DNA of 64,000 bases from Trifolium pratense. Taxonomy: Eukaryota; Streptophyta; Magnoliopsida; Fabales; Fabaceae. The position numbers and the translations under genes are program-made. The DNA lies in contig NC_060060.1 in NCBI RefSeq assembly GCF_020283565.1, forward strand, positions 40,300,001 through 40,364,000, read 5' to 3'. Below are positions 27,348 to 39,301 of this stretch, one piece after another; position 1 is the first letter of the stretch, and each line of letters starts with the position of its first letter. Under the pieces are notes generated by a model. It was not told where the DNA came from, did not search any database, and saw only the letters and a list, made by a program, of their open reading frames with translations.

Positions 27348-29073
27348 AAAATACTATTTCAAGATACTTCAATCTTATTTCAAATATATAATTTATTTTT
27401 TCACGTAAAATGACGTATAATTTGGGACATAATAATTAGTCATATCTTATACTTAGTATAAGTAGTATATTATTCTACAATTTGATGACATTATATATGA
27501 ACAAGACTACTTTCTCTCTTGTAACCAAAAAAAAAAAAAAGACTATATCAAATTCAGTATTAATCACCACTAAATTGAATAACGATCGATTATTAAGTCC
27601 AATGTTTTATATTCTTCAAAAAGAAAGGAGACTTGCCGGATTATTCAAAGTTGTTATGTTATGAAGTACGATATGTTAGTTGGCAATAGAAATTCTTTCC
27701 CCAAAACATGGGATTTATTGAATTCCGACAATAATTTTGAAACAATTCATTGATACTTTAACCAAATTATTTATAATGTACGTATAAATAATAGTACTAT
27801 GGCTGTAAAAAAAAAAAATAATAGTACTATGATTATAACTAAAAATTATAATTTGTTAATTCACCATTTCACAATATTCAATACAAAATCATAATTTTTT
27901 TTTAAATTTAATACCAGATTCAATACAAAATCATGATTTTTTTTTTCCTATAATATTTGCAATTTTCAAAATGTATACGAAATAAAAAGAAATTGTTTTT
28001 CGTGCATACACACGTGTACTCCGACTAGTTAAAGCAAGCCGGATCGAATAATTTGAGATTTATTTTTGTCACCTATCAGTTTCTCACGCGTCCTACGAGT
28101 TTCTAGTTTTACCCTTTCAATATTTAAGTAGCGGACGTTATAAAAATGAGAAATTTTGAGGAATAAACATCCTACATGAAATTCAAGATTCTTACAAGTC
28201 CTCTATTTAAGTAGCGGATTATGTCTGCAACTTAAGTGGAAGTTATAAAAATGTGAAATTCGAGAAATTGAACTATTAAGTAGCGTAGAATCCGCTACTT
28301 TAAGTAACGAACGGGAGTATTTTGTTAACTTTATAGGACGCGCGAAAAATATGTTACGGTGACAAAATATCTCGAATATTTTTTTTTTGTTTATAATGAG
28401 CTGTGGATCGAATACAGGACCTATAACATACTACTTAAACTTCTCAACACTAGACTAAACCTAACGGCTTAAATGCTCTCCTTGTTTAAGTTATTAAAGG
28501 GATAAAAACCCAAAAAGAAAATGAAATGGAGACAGTGTGAGAAACGTGTTGTAGGTCAGAGAAGTGTAAAAGAATTTGGTTTTCAGATTATATGTTTGAC
28601 GTGTTAGGACAAACACCATCAATCCTCTTATATCCAAACTAACTATATATTTATTTTTTCGATTATGACCCAACCAACAAACTATATATTTATTTAATTT
28701 TATTATGATCCAACTAACTAACTATATTTTTATATATATATATTCCTTTGATTATGATCCAACCAACTATATTGAACTCTATCTATTTGTTGTATTGTTT
28801 GATTATATTTGTTTCCAATATTTAGCACTGTATAACTTCAGGATCATAAATATTTTAGAATACAACTTAACTAAGTATTTGTACATTCCTTCTCTGCAAT
28901 TTTAACAAAATTAATTTAATTAATATTCTAAAGCATAGAATTATTTTTTTAGCTAGGTAATAACTAATTTTGAACAACTAATATAATATAAAATATATAT
29001 CTTTTTTATAAAAAATAATTAAACTCAAATACTTTTGAATGAAATTATACATATAAAAACTATTTTTATTTTT
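27348..29073. other. AT-rich intergenic DNA, no gene
   Basis: No coding signal. The phrase aagtagcgga/aagtagcgtagaatccgctact occurs several times at 28128-28300. Short AT repeats with actatatatttattt words lie at 28640-28760. Confidence 0.5.
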
Positions 29074-29391
29074 AGGTTAAATTTCACTTCAGGTCCATAA
29101 CATTCAGAAACTTGTGATTTGGCTGCCTAACTTTCATAATAACATTTTTAACTCTTTAACTTTTGTTCCTTTTGCAAAAGGCTAGTTCTCACTGATTTTG
29201 ACCATGTGAATGCACATAACGTGACACGTGAGTTATTGTCTATATATGGATTGACTTGGTAAAAATCAATGAGGGGCCGACATTTTACAAAAAGGGCTAA
29301 AGTTAGGGGCCAAAAATATTATTATGAAAGTTAGAGGGCCAAAATCAAAAGTTTGTAAAAGTTAGAGGATCAAAAGTGTAATTTAACCTTA
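29074..29391. mobile_element. MITE-like element, about 318 bp
   Basis: The ends aggttaaatttcacttcaggtcc and (inverted) ggatcaaaagtgtaatttaacct are TIRs. Inner words (cataacattcagaaacttg / aaaagtttgtaaaagttag) are also mirrored. Non-coding. It abuts the next element by about 10 bp. Confidence 0.7.
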
Positions 29392-29401
29392 TTTTTATTT
29401 A

Positions 29402-29707
29402 GGCTTAAATGCAGTTTTACCCTCCTATTTTGAATAAAATGGAATTTTACCCCCCTATTTTAAAATTCTGAATTTTACCCCCCTATTTTATAATTTTTTG
29501 GATTTTGCCCCCCTCCCCAAATTCTACACTGCTTCTGAGCCTCAACTTCAAAGCTTCACAGAACTCAATTTTGATCAATAATTCACCAAACTGGTACCTA
29601 AATGACCGTAATCGAGTTAGCTTTCCACAGAATCATACCCACTAAATTTGGAGTTACAAAGAGAGATTAATTTTCGTTTTAGTGAAGGTAAAACTGAATT
29701 TAAGCCT
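29402..29707. mobile_element. Minimal member of the family expanded at 9706-10868
   Basis: The ends ggcttaaatgcagttttac and gtaaaactgaatttaagcc enclose a single copy of the unit (cttcaaagcttcacag, gaccgtaatcgagttagc, gttttagtgaagg). Confidence 0.8.
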
Positions 29708-29811
29708 TTTATTTAAAAAGAAAGCTATAACATGGGTTGAGTTACTTGAGTAGTTCAACTATATATATGTATTAGAATTACTGATTTAATAGTTAAGCGT
29801 TAAATGTCTGA

Positions 29812-29812
29812 T

Positions 29813-29850
<38 letters not shown>
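29812..29850. repeat. (AT)n microsatellite
   Basis: About 36 bp of uninterrupted TA dinucleotides. Confidence 0.95.
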
Positions 29851-29853
<3 letters not shown>

Positions 29854-30114
29854 AACACAAGTGAATGAGAAAATATTAATCCAACAGTTGATATACTCTA
29901 CACTAGTTGGTGTGGCGGTGTAAATTTGGAATATCAGAAGTGCTCCGTTGTAGGTTTAAAACCTATCATATTGATATGAATGAATACAATTTGCTGTTAA
30001 TTATGAAATTAAACTAAATATCGAACTCGCCTTAAATAAAGATTATTTCAATCGTAAAAATAGGAATAACCATTAACTTATATTTCATGACAATAATATA
30101 TGTTTTCGTTAGAA

Positions 30115-30205
30115 CCCACTTAGGTTGGTGCATTGGTATTGGCTTGGGACCTGAGAGTGTGCTCCTCTTGAGGTCTGATGTTCGAATACCAAAAAAAATA
30201 AAAGT
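30115..30205 (+). mobile_element. tRNA-derived SINE, family A (short copy)
   Basis: The A-box region ttggtgcattggtattggcttggg and B-box-like gatgttcgaatac, about 45 bp apart, match the arrangement in the better copy at 62996. A short A-rich tail (aaaaaaaataaaa) follows. Confidence 0.6.
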
Positions 30206-30612
30206 TTAATTTCTTTTTAATATCCTTTTCTATTTCCATGGCCATATTTATTTTCTTCCGTGATTGCATCACTCACACTCACATTATTTATATCATGTAA
30301 ATGAGGTAGGTATGGAGATCACTATTACCGTAATTTATACTCAACCTAAACTCCTAAAATATACGTACTTGAAAGTGCAGAGTACGCACGTACCAGCCAT
30401 CATTGGATACAATATATGTTTGCTTGCAACAATAACTTCACGGGTTGATGTACTGCATATATATTATTACAGTACCAACTCAAGGTACTCGACTCATTAC
30501 ATTAATATTGCATGTATTGCTTAATTTATTTTATGTAAGCTAGGAGTAATGGAGAGTACTGAATATCTAACAGAATAATGTCGGGTAAACATTTCTTGTA
30601 TTTTTTAATTTA

Positions 30613-30614
<2 letters not shown>
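30206..30614. other. Intergenic DNA, no gene recognised
   Basis: An 86-codon plus frame (30264-30524) shows no domain and no codon bias; I do not regard it as a gene. Confidence 0.4.

Positions 30615-30659
<45 letters not shown>
30615..30659. repeat. (AT)n microsatellite
   Basis: About 43 bp of TA dinucleotides. Confidence 0.95.
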
Positions 30660-30660
<1 letters not shown>

Positions 30661-30661
30661 C

Positions 30662-30798
30662 TAAAGTGGTAGTAGAATATTAATCTAGTAGCTAGAAATT
30701 TCATCTTAAAGATAAATAAGTGGAATGTCCCTAATTTAAATACCAACTTCAGTATAATATATGCGATATTTCTATCAACTGAATAAGCTCATAAGTAT
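30662..30798 (-). mobile_element. tRNA-derived SINE, family B (degenerate copy)
   Basis: Contains ctagtagctagaaatttcatcttaaag and ttctatcaactgaataagctc, the family-B 3' and A-box words (compare 33701-33833). The B box is decayed. Confidence 0.55.
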
Positions 30799-30823
30799 AT
30801 GAAACAATAGTAGTAGAATTATA

Positions 30824-31381
30824 ATCTGGTTACTCGAGGCATTTTATCTTCTTCAGCACAGGTGTGCGTAGCTGGTTGTGGGGAGGCAGAGTCGGCTCAT
30901 CATTTATTCATCTCTTGCAGCTTCTTTGGTTCTCTTTGGGCTTTGGTGTGCACGTGGATTGACATTTCTTTGACAGATTCCAGTACTATCCGGGACCACT
31001 TCGTTCACTTCATATCATCTTTAGGTGGATCTCGGGCACGACGGTCTTTTTTGCAGCTTATTTGGCTTGTCAGCGTTTGGGTCATATGGACGGAAAGAAA
31101 TCATAGATTGTATAGAGGCTCAACTAGCACTTCTCTTCAGTTATTGGACAAGATCAAGTTATTTTCGTATCGGTGGTTGAAGTCGAAGAATGTTACTTTG
31201 GCTTTAAACTACCACAGCTGGTGGTCTAGTCCTCTGTTATGTTTGGGCTTTGTATGATTTTTGATCTGTATATTTTTCTTTTCTGTCTCTTTGTAAACTC
31301 TGGTAGCTCATCTAGGCACACCTTATGCTGAGGTGACTATTTTTAGTTTAATATATATCTCATTTTAGCTTCTTAAAAAAA
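30824..31381 (+). mobile_element. 5'-truncated LINE with 18-bp TSD, carrying the RT zinc-binding tail
   Basis: The direct repeat AATAGTAGTAGAATTATA lies at 30806-30823 and 31382-31399. Between them, the 5' part encodes the C-terminal zf-RVT domain of a non-LTR reverse transcriptase (frame open to a stop at 31255-31257): CVAGCGEAESAHHLFISC gives the C-x3-C...HH-x4-C pattern, followed by WLVSVWVIWTERNHR. A 3' UTR and an oligo-A tail (31373-31382) complete it. The RT core and endonuclease are missing through 5' truncation. Confidence 0.88.
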
Positions 31382-31674
31382 AATAGTAGTAGAATTATAG
31401 TGTTGTCAGTACACATTTGGGGGAATCTGACCAAGTGTCATTTATTGATTTTAATGAATTTAGGAGTAGAGTGATGATTAATTAAAACTGTTTAGATGAG
31501 AGAGTATTTAGTAAGGTAGACAATTCATCCTCATACTATTTCTTAAGTTCAAATTAAGGAGTATGCAAGAGCTATAGATTGCTCGAGAGAGGGTTCTCGA
31601 AGATGTACGGGTCATACTAATTTTTTAGAGAAATAATTTTTTTTCTTAGTTTACTAAATAAAATATTTTTGGGT

Positions 31675-31800
31675 ATACTAAACAATGATTCCGAGCACTT
31701 GTTAAACATATATATATACTAAAAAATGAAATTAAAGATGGAATATAACTTGTTATGTTTTTAAAATATTAAATGCACAAGTTTTAAGATAAAACTTGCC
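31675..31800. mobile_element. Remnant of the 'CCGAGCACTTGTT' MITE family
   Basis: The words tccgagcacttgttaaaca and gcacaagttttaagataaaacttgcct match the complete copy at 35936-36100. The right TIR is lost. Confidence 0.55.
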
Positions 31801-32314
31801 TATAGTGTATGGTTGGAATAATAGCAAAATTATATTTTTATAGAATAATTAACTATTTATATCATTAGGGAAGGATTTCCTCGGTTTGTCGGTCTTTTTT
31901 TGGAGTCGGGGATTTCAATAGGGGAGTTGTCTTGTAGAGGGTGGGGAGTCGTAGGGGGTTGGGTTTGGTGTTGTTTGTTCAGGCGGAGGAGTTGTTGGAT
32001 GATTGTTGTGTTTTATTTCATAATATTTTGCAAAATAATGTTTTCGACACATGGTCATAGAGGACAACTCATTGTGAGTCTTTTTCCATCAAAAAAGCTT
32101 ATTTAACTTTAACAAGCAGAGAAGAAGAGGTTGACATGGAGGATGGACATTCTGATTTGGTTTGGAGCAAAAGTAGGTTAAATAGTCTTTAAGATTACTT
32201 ATAAAAAAAAATTCTTTAAGATCTCTATAAACAAATCATTGTTCTATAAGAAATTATGGCTAAAATAAAAATACAGTGGATCCTATATATAAGAAACAAA
32301 TCATTTTTTTGTCA
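31801..32314. other. Intergenic DNA, no gene
   Basis: The frame at 31900-32106 is G/T-rich and resembles a decayed LINE piece (ttggagtcggggatttcaataggg), but no domain can be named. Confidence 0.35.
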
Positions 32315-32435
32315 AGTAGTTTATTTGCTAGAAATTCTATCTTAAAGGTGAATAAGTGGAGTGTCCGAAGTTCAAACCCCGGCTCCTGCACATATAATGC
32401 AATATCTCTACCAACTGAGTTAAGCTTATGGAGAG
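32315..32435 (-). mobile_element. tRNA-derived SINE, family B
   Basis: On the minus strand: A-box region cataagcttaactcagttgg, then B box gggtttgaac (plus: gttcaaaccccggctcctgc), then the shared tail aagatagaatttctagcaaa. Good match to 33701-33833 in the opposite orientation. Confidence 0.75.
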
Positions 32436-32489
32436 TATAATTATAGTCTATTTATAAATAGGAGAGAATAATATATTACATATTTAAAT

Positions 32490-32684
32490 CAAGAATAATG
32501 CTAGCAACACACTCTTTAACAAACACACTCCAACACACTCTCTTTTATTGGTTGAAATTCACATGGGTCTCATAAAAAAATGTGGACCCATATAACTTTT
32601 ATGGGACCCATATAAATTTTAATCAATAGAAGAAAGTGTATTAGAGTGTGTTTATTAAAAAGTGTGTTGCTAGCACTGCTCTTA
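32490..32684. mobile_element. Foldback MITE, about 195 bp
   Basis: The arms caagaataatgctagcaacacac and (inverted) gtgttgctagcactgctctt pair, continuing through acactc...gagtgtgt and catgggtctcat/atgggacccat. Non-coding. Confidence 0.8.
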
Positions 32685-33063
32685 AACCAATTTAATTTTA
32701 AACCAAAAGCGTTGGATTTTAACTGAGGCCATCCAAATCCAGCATTGTACTGAACAAAGAGTAAGATGCTTGCCCCACCAGCTCGTATCTTTAATTATCT
32801 ATTTAATGCAACTTCTTAATTTAGCAGTGACCGTACCGCACATATCACTAAAAGATTCTACCAAACTTTCTAAGTTTCATAAAATTTCAGCAACATCCTC
32901 TTTGGCTCTTTCTTCCTCCTTCAAATGGTAATTTTCATTGAACACTCTCTTATTTTTTAATCTCGATCGACCATTAAAACTCATGGTGGGTAGTTTGTTT
33001 ATATTTTTTTTTCTTTCACTATTAGATAATTTGTTCAATGGTGTAATTTCAGTGAGCAAAACA

Positions 33064-33530
33064 CTACGAATGTGATTCATCCTTTGCAATAAAATCCGCG
33101 CATATATTTTGTTTTCTATGTACATGTACAAGTGTAGTGCTATCATTCTCATGTAGAACATCTCTAATATGAAAGATTTTTATAGCATAGACGGTGCAAA
33201 ATATTATCTCGTCATGCATTAAATAATTCAATAACTTCCGAGCAATCACTTTCACAAACAACAAAATTCAAGTCTCATGTACACAACTCAACCGACAAAG
33301 CATCACCACAAACTTAGTGAGAAAAGTCAGCTAGCCACAAAATCACCCTCATGGTTGCGAACAACCCCAACAGCTCCCAAGAAAAAGGAGTCTTCTATAA
33401 AAGTATCATCCACATTCAATTTTAGAGGACCTTCCGGAGGAGGGCTCCAATGAGCCAAGCGACATGAATGTAAATCTATCTCAAGACTTAAATAGTAAGT
33501 TAGACATCCATGGTTCATCATGAAAGGCAA
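33064..33530 (-). pseudogene. Degenerate RNase H-like (RVT_3) domain of a LINE
   Basis: Minus-strand frames give WSPPPEGPLKLNVDDTF, FFLGAVGVVRNHEGDF, then (after a frame break) CESDCSEVIEL and VHVHRKQNICADFIAK. This is the standard order of the plant LINE-associated RNase H domain (RVT_3). At least two internal stops/frameshifts lie between 33140 and 33330. Remnant of a non-LTR element or a domesticated-looking fragment that has decayed. Confidence 0.8.
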
Positions 33531-33700
33531 AGCTTATATTATACTACTATTCTTAATTGACTGAACTCTCTAGCGCCAATTTGAGTAGGCTAATTTAGCT
33601 TATTTAAAAAAAATTACATTAAAAATATTTAAGGAGTATCAGAGTATTATCTTGTTTTAATAACTTTTTTTATAAAGTCTATTAGAAGGAAATTTTAATG

Positions 33701-33833
33701 GTCCCGTAAGCTTAACTCGGTTGACAGAGACATTACATTATATATGCAGGGGGTCGGGGTACGAAACCCCGGTCGTCCCATTTATCTACATTAATGGTGG
33801 AATTTCTAGCCACTAGACTACTTGAAAAAAAAT
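33701..33833 (+). mobile_element. tRNA-derived SINE, family B, full copy with 12-bp TSD
   Basis: The TSD GAAATTTTAATG is at 33689-33700 and 33834-33845. The body has A-box taagcttaactcggttgac, B-box ggggtacgaaacccc (one base off the consensus ggttcgaac) and the 3' tail gtggaatttctagccactag, ending in eight A. It acts as the reference copy for the other family-B members in the window. Confidence 0.85.
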
Positions 33834-34267
33834 GAAATTTTAATGAATTATTCATATGTGACATTTTATATATAATTAGTTGGGACACAATTTGAACCGC
33901 TAAAAAACATGAGACTGAATTTAACATTTGTTGTACCCTGTTTGTTTTAGAAACTGATTATGAGACTGGACATAATATGTAGTAAGAGACAAGACAAAAA
34001 TAAGAATTTTTGTGCCTCACCGAACCACATAACAACTTTTTATCCATAGTATAACTATAAAAAAACATGAAAATGTCCATTTTATTTTCGAATATAAAAA
34101 ACATTATCTCTATATCTTCCTCCGATACAATTTTATCTTATCTTATATTATCTTATTATGTCCTATTATATTATGTCTAATATTTACTGTTTTGCGAATT
34201 AAACATATCCAAAATATTTAAAATTTGTGATAGGATACATTATCTTACTAAACTATTGAAATCGATA

Positions 34268-34526
34268 CTCCCTCCGTCCCAAAAAGAATGACCCATTTTG
34301 AATATATGCACTATTCATATATATTGTTTTGACCATATTTTTCTACTAATAAATAAAAATAAATATTAACATATAAGATGTTGTTAGATTCGTCTCGATG
34401 AGTATTTTCAAAATATCAATTTTTTATAATTTTTACTATTATACAATTAAAGATATTAGTCGCCAAAGTTATGCATTGGCATGCGTGTTTCGGTCAACTG
34501 GGTCATTCTTTTTGGGACGGAGGGAG
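34268..34526. mobile_element. Stowaway MITE (Tc1/mariner type), 259 bp
   Basis: TIRs CTCCCTCCGTCCCAAAAAG / CTTTTTGGGACGGAGGGAG, flanked by a TA target duplication (34266-34267, 34527-34528). Inner mirrored words gaatgaccca/tgggtcattc. Classical Stowaway. Confidence 0.95.
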
Positions 34527-34528
34527 TA

Positions 34529-35029
34529 AATACTACTGTGGTAGTATTTATTTTGTTTCCTAAAACAACAACTACAAAGAAGAGGCTAAGGTAACACAAC
34601 TAACAAGGAATTGGTTTCTTTTGTCCCAATGAAACCGACATTATTAACTCATTGGACTAGCCTAATTAAGTCATATAGCTAAACAGCTACTATAGGTAGC
34701 TACCTAGATACCTATCATTTGGACATTAACTATTCTTTAATAGTAGTAGTCGGAAATGGATTATGTGGAGTTGATTTTTCTATGTAATCATTTTAGTAAC
34801 TTTATAGTCGTTCGATTACGATCGGACGGTTTAAATAAATGAAGTCAATTAATACATTTTAAATCGTGACTGTCCGATCTTGATCGCACGACTATAGATA
34901 ATGTCACTGCACGACTGCATCAACAAACCGACGGCATGAAATTCGGATATGTAGTATTCATCCATATACACTTTTTTTTGGGTACAATCAATATACACAT
35001 TTTTTAGTCTTGCTTTAATACTAATTTTT
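34529..35029. other. Intergenic DNA, no gene
   Basis: Contains an inverted repeat at about 34800-34905 (actttatagtcgttcgatt...atcgcacgactataga) that may be a small unnamed foldback element. Nothing else was recognised. Confidence 0.4.
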
Positions 35030-36173
35030 AGGCTAAATTGCATTTTTGACACTTTTAAGTTTTAAAGACTTGTAATTTTGGTCTCTTAATTTTCAAAATA
35101 GCACATTTAACCTCCTATTTTTACTCTCTTTTGCAAAAAATCAATTTTGACCAAATCAATGTTAATGTGATAAGTCACTTAATTGATTTTGACCAAATCA
35201 ATTTTTACTTTTTTTTTTTCATATAATAATTTTTTTTAAAAGTAAATAGATAAATAAAAAAAGGAATGGAATGGATGCTTTACACCTTACCAAAAAGAAT
35301 GGATGCTTTACACAATCTCATAAACAGGTGTTTTACACAATCTCATAAAATGAGACTTACTAGAGCCTATACACTGTTTCATCAATCTTATAAAATGAGA
35401 CTTATCCACCATATAGATATACAAAATTCAAAACAGGAAAAAAGCATAGGATACATAGGATTAATACCCTTATTAATTAATTTCTATAATGCTACATATT
35501 AACTATAACTGAATCTTATCACATCCATCTCCAAGTTGCCCTGTTAAATCTTCATTACTTCTGTACTCCACTATGTCTACAACATTCATATCAGCTTCAA
35601 CAGTGGTTGTATCTGTCACTAATTGTACAGTTTTCTTAAAAATGATACTTATCACTATATTCAGCCTATTATGCATAACACTAGTAGGCTAGTAGCATCA
35701 AAATTCATATCAGCTTCACCAGTGGTTGATCTGTCATACCTATGGTACGTTGAAGATGGTCTTACGTGACCGGCCCTTCCATTCCATTTTTCTAAAATTA
35801 TTAGATGAAAACAAAACTGGCGTGGCAGCTGAGTCACTTAAATGACTTGTCATATTAGTGTTAACTTGGTCAAAATTGACCTTTTACAAAAGGGATAATG
35901 ATAGAGAGTCAAAAGTGTTATTTTGAAAAGGGTCGTGTTAAACGGTGTCTCCGAGCACTTGTTTGTTAAGCATGCTAAAAAAAGAAATTAAAATATAAAA
36001 TTAAAGCTAGAAAAATGACTTTTTATGTTTCTAATGTATTAAATTCACAAATTTCAAAGTAAAACTTACATAACAAGTGCTCCGAGACACTGTTTAGCAT
36101 TTTTCTTTTAAAAATTAGGGGACAAAAATTGTAAGTTTTTGAAATTTAAGGAGGCAAAAGTGCAATTTACCTA
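35030..36173. mobile_element. Non-coding element of the 'TTAAATTGCA' family, about 1.1 kb, with a nested MITE
   Basis: Termini aggctaaattgcatttttg and (inverted) caaaagtgcaatttacct. The next inner blocks are also mirrored (tttaaagacttgtaatttt / aaaaattgtaagtttttga; gaccaaatcaatttttac / gtcaaaattgacc). It contains a short direct-repeat block (acacaatctcataaa, 35306-35400). No protein gene. Confidence 0.65.
35936..36100. mobile_element. MITE with TIR around TCCGAGCACTTGTT, nested in the 35030-36173 element
   Basis: Left tgttaaacggtgtctccgag and right (inverted) ctccgagacactgtttagca are TIRs of about 30 bp enclosing about 100 bp of AT-rich sequence. The host element's sequence resumes on both sides. 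Confidence 0.75.
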
Positions 36174-36890
36174 CCTATAAAAAAATACATTTTGTTTTGG
36201 GTACCAAAGGCTACTTCATTGTTGTGAGAGGTGAAGCCTCTCCATTCATTATGTAAGACAGAAGTCTTCTGCACCATGGATAGTATGCTATTGATCATCA
36301 AAAATACTAATACTGTATTATTCTTCTAACACAAAACACGTCATAGATATGTAACAAACAAAATTGAGGAGGCACCACATGTTATCTCATAAAGTCAAAG
36401 TTTAATATTAATTTGTGAGAAAAAATGATTATAGCACCCCATCTCAATATTGACGGAACTCTAATAGATTCAAAATATTTAAGGGATATCAGAGTTTTAA
36501 TAATTCTTTGATAAAGTCTATTCTTAGCAAGAAATTTGAATGGAATGATTGATATGTAACAATGTTATAATTAGTAGGGATGCAATTAATGTTTAAAATT
36601 TGTGATAGGATACATTATCTATATAGTATTGAAATTGATAAATACTACTAGTAATTAAATAACATTTATTTTGTTTCCTAAAACAAGAACTACAAAGAAG
36701 AGGCTAAGGTAACATAACAGTAAGACAACTAACAGGGAATGATTTTTGGTCTCAATAATGAAGCAGACATTATCAACTCATCGAAGTAGCCTAATTAAGT
36801 CATATAGCCAAACAGCTAATATTAGCTAGCTAGCTAGCTACCTAGTTACTCCCTACTACTCTATAATCTATAATAATAATGATAACTTTA

Positions 36891-38659
36891 TCATTGGACA
36901 TTAATGTTTATGTCATCAGATTCATTAACCAAACCAAGTATACTATTCCAATAATGCTTATTCTCTTCAAGATTCACGTTACACATCATGCTTCCATCCA
37001 AATTTTCATGAAGAACATTTGTTGAAATTGGAGGGGTGTTAATATTATTGTCAAATCCACCACATGATCTAAATGCTTCCACAGCCGCCATTATATCATC
37101 ATCTTGCTGAAAGTTCAACATGTTGTTGTTATTGACATTGTCATGATCATCATGAGTTTCTGTTGTGTTCTGTTTGGTTAAATTGAATTGTTTCCATATC
37201 TCATCATCATTATTGGTGCTTTGATCAGTTAAAGGAAGTAAATTTTGATTGAATGCTACAACATTAATGTTGTTGGTCATAGGAACAGAAACAGGAAGAG
37301 ACAGAGGAAGAGGCAGAGGAAGTAGAGTTGTTCCAGGGAAGTTTAAAGTGGATGTTGGAGATTCAAGATTTTCATCATTAGATAACATCATAGCATACAT
37401 GCTATGCACTTTGTTGTTTGTTTCATCTTTTGTTGTTGTTGTTGTTGTTGGTTTGGACCATGAACTCTGCCATGCTTTAAGGATATCAAGACAAGGTGGA
37501 AGTGAAGGTTGTTGAAGTGGTGTGATTTTGTTGAGAAATAGTCTTGCTTGTGGTCTGGAGGATTCGAATTCGAGTTGTTTTTGAACTTTCAATTTGTTGG
37601 TTTCTCTAACAAGTCTTGCTTCAGCTTCTAAACGAGCACTTTCCCATTGAGCCATGTGGCTGAGGTTAGCTGAGTCTTTGGAGTACTGATTGCAAGTGGA
37701 ACTTCCAGCTGATGTGTGATCTGTTTTTGGTTTGTGAGTTGTAGGGTCTATTCCCATTCTTGTTAACCTCTTTTTGAGGTGTGTGTTCCAATAGTTCTTG
37801 ATCTCGTTGTCTGTTCTTCTTGGAAGTTGAGCTGCTATTGCAGACCATCTGTGTGTGTACACCAATCATAACAAACTTAAACATATGTACTCATCTATAT
37901 ACACATACTCTGGAGATACAAAATATCCATCGTTCTGTTATGTATACACAGAACGATAGATATTTTGACCATCTGAGAGACCTGTGTTTCTTTTCTTAAC
38001 AACCATGTTATAGATACAAAGTATCCATCGATCCGTCATTTTTTCGAGTCCCTTACCGGTTAGACCAATAAGATATTAGTTAAGGGTAGTATGTTTGTGA
38101 AAAGATATGGGATTTTGATTGAACTATTTTAAACTTTTGGGTCAACTTTCCAAGTTTAGCTGATTAATAATCATTCATTCATATGAGAAAGTGTTTGTTA
38201 TTTTTGCTTTATATGTGGTATGCTGGTAGAAAAAGTAAAAACAATTACCTGTTTCCAAGAAGGGCATGAAGTTGAATAATGGTTTGCTCTTCCTGCAAAC
38301 TAAACTTTCCTCTTTTTATGTCAGGTCGGAGGTAGTTAGTCCATCTTAGTCTACAGCTCTTTCCACATCTTTGTAGCCCTTTTTCAATTAATATATCAAA
38401 AATGTTAACAAGAAATATATTATCGATCATATAGAAAATATATAAACCAAATACATTAGATTGTCGATGAATCTAAAAAGTGGATTTTCTGTTATATTTA
38501 GGACAGGAGGGAGTAGTAGTACTAACCAGCTTTGGCAGGTAATGCACGCCAGCTTCCATGACCAAATTCTTCAATGTAAGCAATGAGTTTTTGGTCTTCC
38601 TCAGGAGTCCATGGTCCTTTCTTCAATCCAACTTTCTCACAACAAGGTGACCTACCCAT
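36891..38659 (-). CDS. R2R3-MYB transcription factor, MIXTA-like (MYB16/MYB106 type), 406 aa
   Basis: Exons 38527-38659 (133 nt), 38249-38378 (130 nt) and 36891-37848 (958 nt) have the canonical R2R3-MYB intron positions and phases. Total 1221 nt. The N-terminus is [18 protein letters not shown]2 has its three Trp. R3 begins [10 protein letters not shown] (Phe in place of the first Trp, as usual) and continues [18 protein letters not shown]. After the repeats, [17 protein letters not shown] is the signature of subgroup 9 MIXTA-like factors that control conical cells, trichomes and cuticle formation. The C-terminal half is Asn/Asp/Thr-rich with a polyproline-leucine patch. Nuclear DNA-binding activator by family. 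The exact orthologue (MYB16 or MYB106) is not resolved. Confidence 0.94.
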
Positions 38660-38818
38660 TTTTCAGACTCTATAGAATGGAAATGGAAAGTTTGTTTGGG
38701 AGATTTGTTTTGCACAAAATCTAACTAGCTAGCAGTGGTAAAATAAAAGACAGTATAGGACACAAAACAAAGTAAGCAATAAATTGTTCAATGATAGTGA
38801 AGTATAGGGGAGCGACGT

Positions 38819-38825
38819 TATATAG
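38819..38825 (-). promoter_or_regulatory. Possible TATA box of the MYB gene
   Basis: Minus-strand TATATAA about 160 bp upstream of the MYB ATG. It is the best TATA candidate in the first 300 bp; a leader of about 130 nt would result. Confidence 0.4.
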
Positions 38826-39040
38826 AGGATTAACATTGAATATGATTGTACAAGTAATTATTATGCTCTTTACCTTACTTTTGAAGCGAGGTTCTGTATC
38901 TTTATTTTCCACACCGGTACCTGCATAACTGATAGTTATAACGATCATATTATTCGCTATACACATTAATTAATATATTTTTTTTTAGTAATACATTAAT
39001 TTAATTTTTTATTTTATAACTTTAAAACGTCTTAAATATA

Positions 39041-39301
39041 ATTCATCCGTCCCAATTTGATTGACACAGTTGACTGTTGTGCACTATTCACACATATTGC
39101 TTTGACCTTATTTTTCTACTAATAAACAAAAATAAATATTAGCATATAAGATTTTGTTTGATTTGTCTCGATGAGTATTGTCAAAAAAAATCAAATTTTT
39201 ATAATTTTTACTATAATACAATTAAAAATATTAATCGTCAAAGTTATATATCGGCATGCGTGAAATAGTCAATTATGTCAATCAAATTGGGACAGAGGGA
39301 T
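39041..39301. mobile_element. Stowaway-like MITE, about 261 bp
   Basis: Termini attcatccgtcccaatttg / caaattgggacagagggat, with TA on both flanks (39039-39040, 39302-39303). The internal sequence resembles the Stowaway at 34268 (ttttctactaataaa, gatgagtatt). Confidence 0.85.
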
